A stretch of DNA of 64,000 nucleotides from Spironucleus salmonicida (lineage: Eukaryota; Fornicata; Diplomonadida; Hexamitidae), in contig CM035316.1 in NCBI GenBank assembly GCA_000497125.2, positions 1,192,001 through 1,256,000 on the forward strand, written 5' to 3'. Under the pieces are notes generated by a model that was given only the letters and a program-made list of their open reading frames with translations, did no database searches and was not told the origin of the DNA. Both the position numbers and the translations under genes were made by a program. This document shows, in pieces, positions 62,805-64,000 of the stretch (positions are counted from its first letter, which is position 1; each line of letters opens with the position of its first letter).

Positions 62805-63956
62805 ATGTCAGAAAATCAGTAGCCTAATCTTCAAAACTCAGATTTAGTAGACAAAAAGGCCTTCATCACGCATACAGATGTAGACGACATATAAAATAGG
62901 CTGGCCCACTACGAAATTCAAATGCCATCTGGGCCGTATAATGTTGAATTTGAAACTGCCAAAGAAAGATTACAAACCGTTACTGATTAATTAAAAAGGA
63001 CATAACATGAATATGACCTTAAAATGTAGGAATTAGACTCTAGAGAAGCTTCCTTGAACATTAGAAAAGCTGAATTATTACGAAGATAATAAGAAGTGGA
63101 AGCCTATGTTGCACGTTCCATTGAACGAGAAAAAAGATCATAACAAGTTACAGATAAACGATGCGGTGATATAGCTTCTGCAGTTAATGAAATATCACGA
63201 TTAACAGACAATATCGCTGGGGCAACTGCGTTACTTTCAGTTTTATAAGAAAGAAATTCTGTTTATAAAGTTTATTCAGATTTTGTTGAAGGTGTTTATT
63301 TAGCATTAGCTGGAGCTTAATTTAAACCAGAAGATGCGCTATCAGCTAATGCTAAACGTCACGAGGCTATTCGTCATTAACATTAGTGTTAAGACTTTGT
63401 ATTTAATATATTTACACGTTTAAAAAATGAGGAATAACAATCTATAGACTTAGAAGCTAAATTACATCAATAATATGATGAACTAGCTGAAAAAATCAGA
63501 GAAAGATAAGCTTAAAATAGACAAATAGTTGCTGAGCTTGAATAGAAAATCGCTGAACTAAGTTAGGAGCTTGACTAATTAGTATTGAAAAAAGATATGG
63601 CATAATAAGATAGTTAATAGCTTAATATCAAGCTACATGCTAAAACATAAGAACTATCCGCCGTCAGTTCCAGTGTAAAAAATTTAGTTTAACGTATTTA
63701 AGAATTTAAAGAATAACGACATGATTTTTTAACTGATAGAGCAAGTATTGATGATATATTAGGAGGTAAAAATACTAAACTGGAAAGCTAAGTTGATAGT
63801 TATTTTTAGAAAAGTAAAGGGCTAGTAGATAGATCAGAATGCTATAAAAGGGTTTTAGGAGAAGGATTATTAGAAAGGTTAAAAGATATTTATAAGCTCG
63901 GCTTATTTTTAAACGACTTCTAAGAGCTTGTAAGAATTTGTAAAGGTGACCATTGA
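62805..63956 (+). CDS. CFAP73/CCDC42-like (MIA2) coiled-coil protein
   Basis: 383 residues from ATG 62805 to TGA 63954-63956 (about 40 TAR Gln codons). Residues about 48-165 match the DUF4200 layout: KERLQTVTDQLKRTQHEYDL, MQELDSREASLNIRKAELL, a charged helix, then SVLQERNSVYKVYSDFVEGV, where the family has a Y..F..FL..V end. Further coiled coil follows to about 300 and a Leu-rich C-terminus. CFAP73 with CFAP100 makes the MIA complex of flagellar doublets; a CFAP100-like gene is in block B. A near relative such as CCDC42 is an alternative. An upstream ATG at 62787 is out of frame. Confidence 0.6.
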
Positions 63957-64000
63957 TGATTGGCTGTTATTACTTTATATTAATATTAGAAAATAATTAT

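Noticed and set aside
1-64000. Ciliate or standard-code eukaryote
   Set aside because: The code fits ciliates, but absence of introns, overlapping genes, AGTGA stop contexts and the CRMP/VSP-like protein fit hexamitid diplomonads better; standard code is excluded by the many TAR-interrupted domains.
1-64000. tRNA, rRNA or CRISPR features
   Set aside because: No tRNA B-box-like arms with cloverleaf partners, rRNA segments or regularly spaced short repeats were noticed by eye; a tRNAscan or Infernal run would be decisive.

Overview
The window reads as nuclear DNA of a hexamitid diplomonad (Spironucleus/Hexamita/Trepomonas type). Four signs support this. (1) Reading frames make sense only if TAA and TAG are glutamine and TGA is the sole stop; under that code open frames of up to 1,348 codons appear. 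(2) No introns are needed, and many genes lie 10-90 bp apart or overlap. (3) There is a CxxC-rich single-pass surface protein of the diplomonad CRMP/VSP kind. (4) About half of the stop codons sit in AGTGA, resembling the diplomonad poly(A) signal AGTRAAY overlapping the stop. Flagellar genes (CFAP100, CFAP73-like) and a Pam18-like import J protein fit a flagellate with a reduced mitochondrion-related organelle. Ciliates share the code but fit the rest less well.

Layout. 1-10.4 kb is very AT-rich: a Myb-like gene cut by the left edge, decayed LRR, cysteine-rich and AP-mu fragments, and a PP2C phosphatase gene with one internal TGA. 10.4-16.1 kb is GC-rich: ankyrin/coiled-coil protein, SPC12-like signal peptidase subunit, two tandem GPH/SLC45-type transporters and two convergent Myb-like genes. 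16.2-24.7 kb is mixed: ABCA-type half transporter, UPF1-like helicase, EF-hand protein, Dim1, hypotheticals and a degenerate prolyl-tRNA synthetase-like protein. 25.1-54.2 kb is dominated by near-identical GC-rich duplications in the order A1 (25.07-27.91), B1 (28.28-37.54), A2 (37.66-40.49), a unique 4-kb gene for a CDC7-like kinase with a giant coiled-coil tail, then B2 (44.98-54.24) inverted relative to B1. 54.2-64.0 kb is AT-rich and gene-dense: LRR proteins, Pam18, EF-hand and R2R3-Myb proteins, a divergent subtilase-like membrane protein, a RING protein and a CFAP73-like coiled coil.

Block A carries a two-TM protein, a DHA2-type MFS transporter and a coiled-coil protein. Block B carries a coiled-coil protein, a Maelstrom/DEDD-fold protein, a propeller-like protein, a GPI-anchor-like surface protein, the cysteine-rich membrane protein, a DUF523 protein, CFAP100 and an E2 enzyme. 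The copies differ by scattered substitutions and, by coordinate bookkeeping, one net 1-nt indel, which frameshifts DUF523 in B1. Several compositional boundaries fall inside single genes, so the GC/AT mosaic is not simply a boundary between inserted and native genes. Translations were made by eye with TAR=Gln; start and stop coordinates were checked for frame consistency, but family assignments rest on recognised motifs, not database searches.
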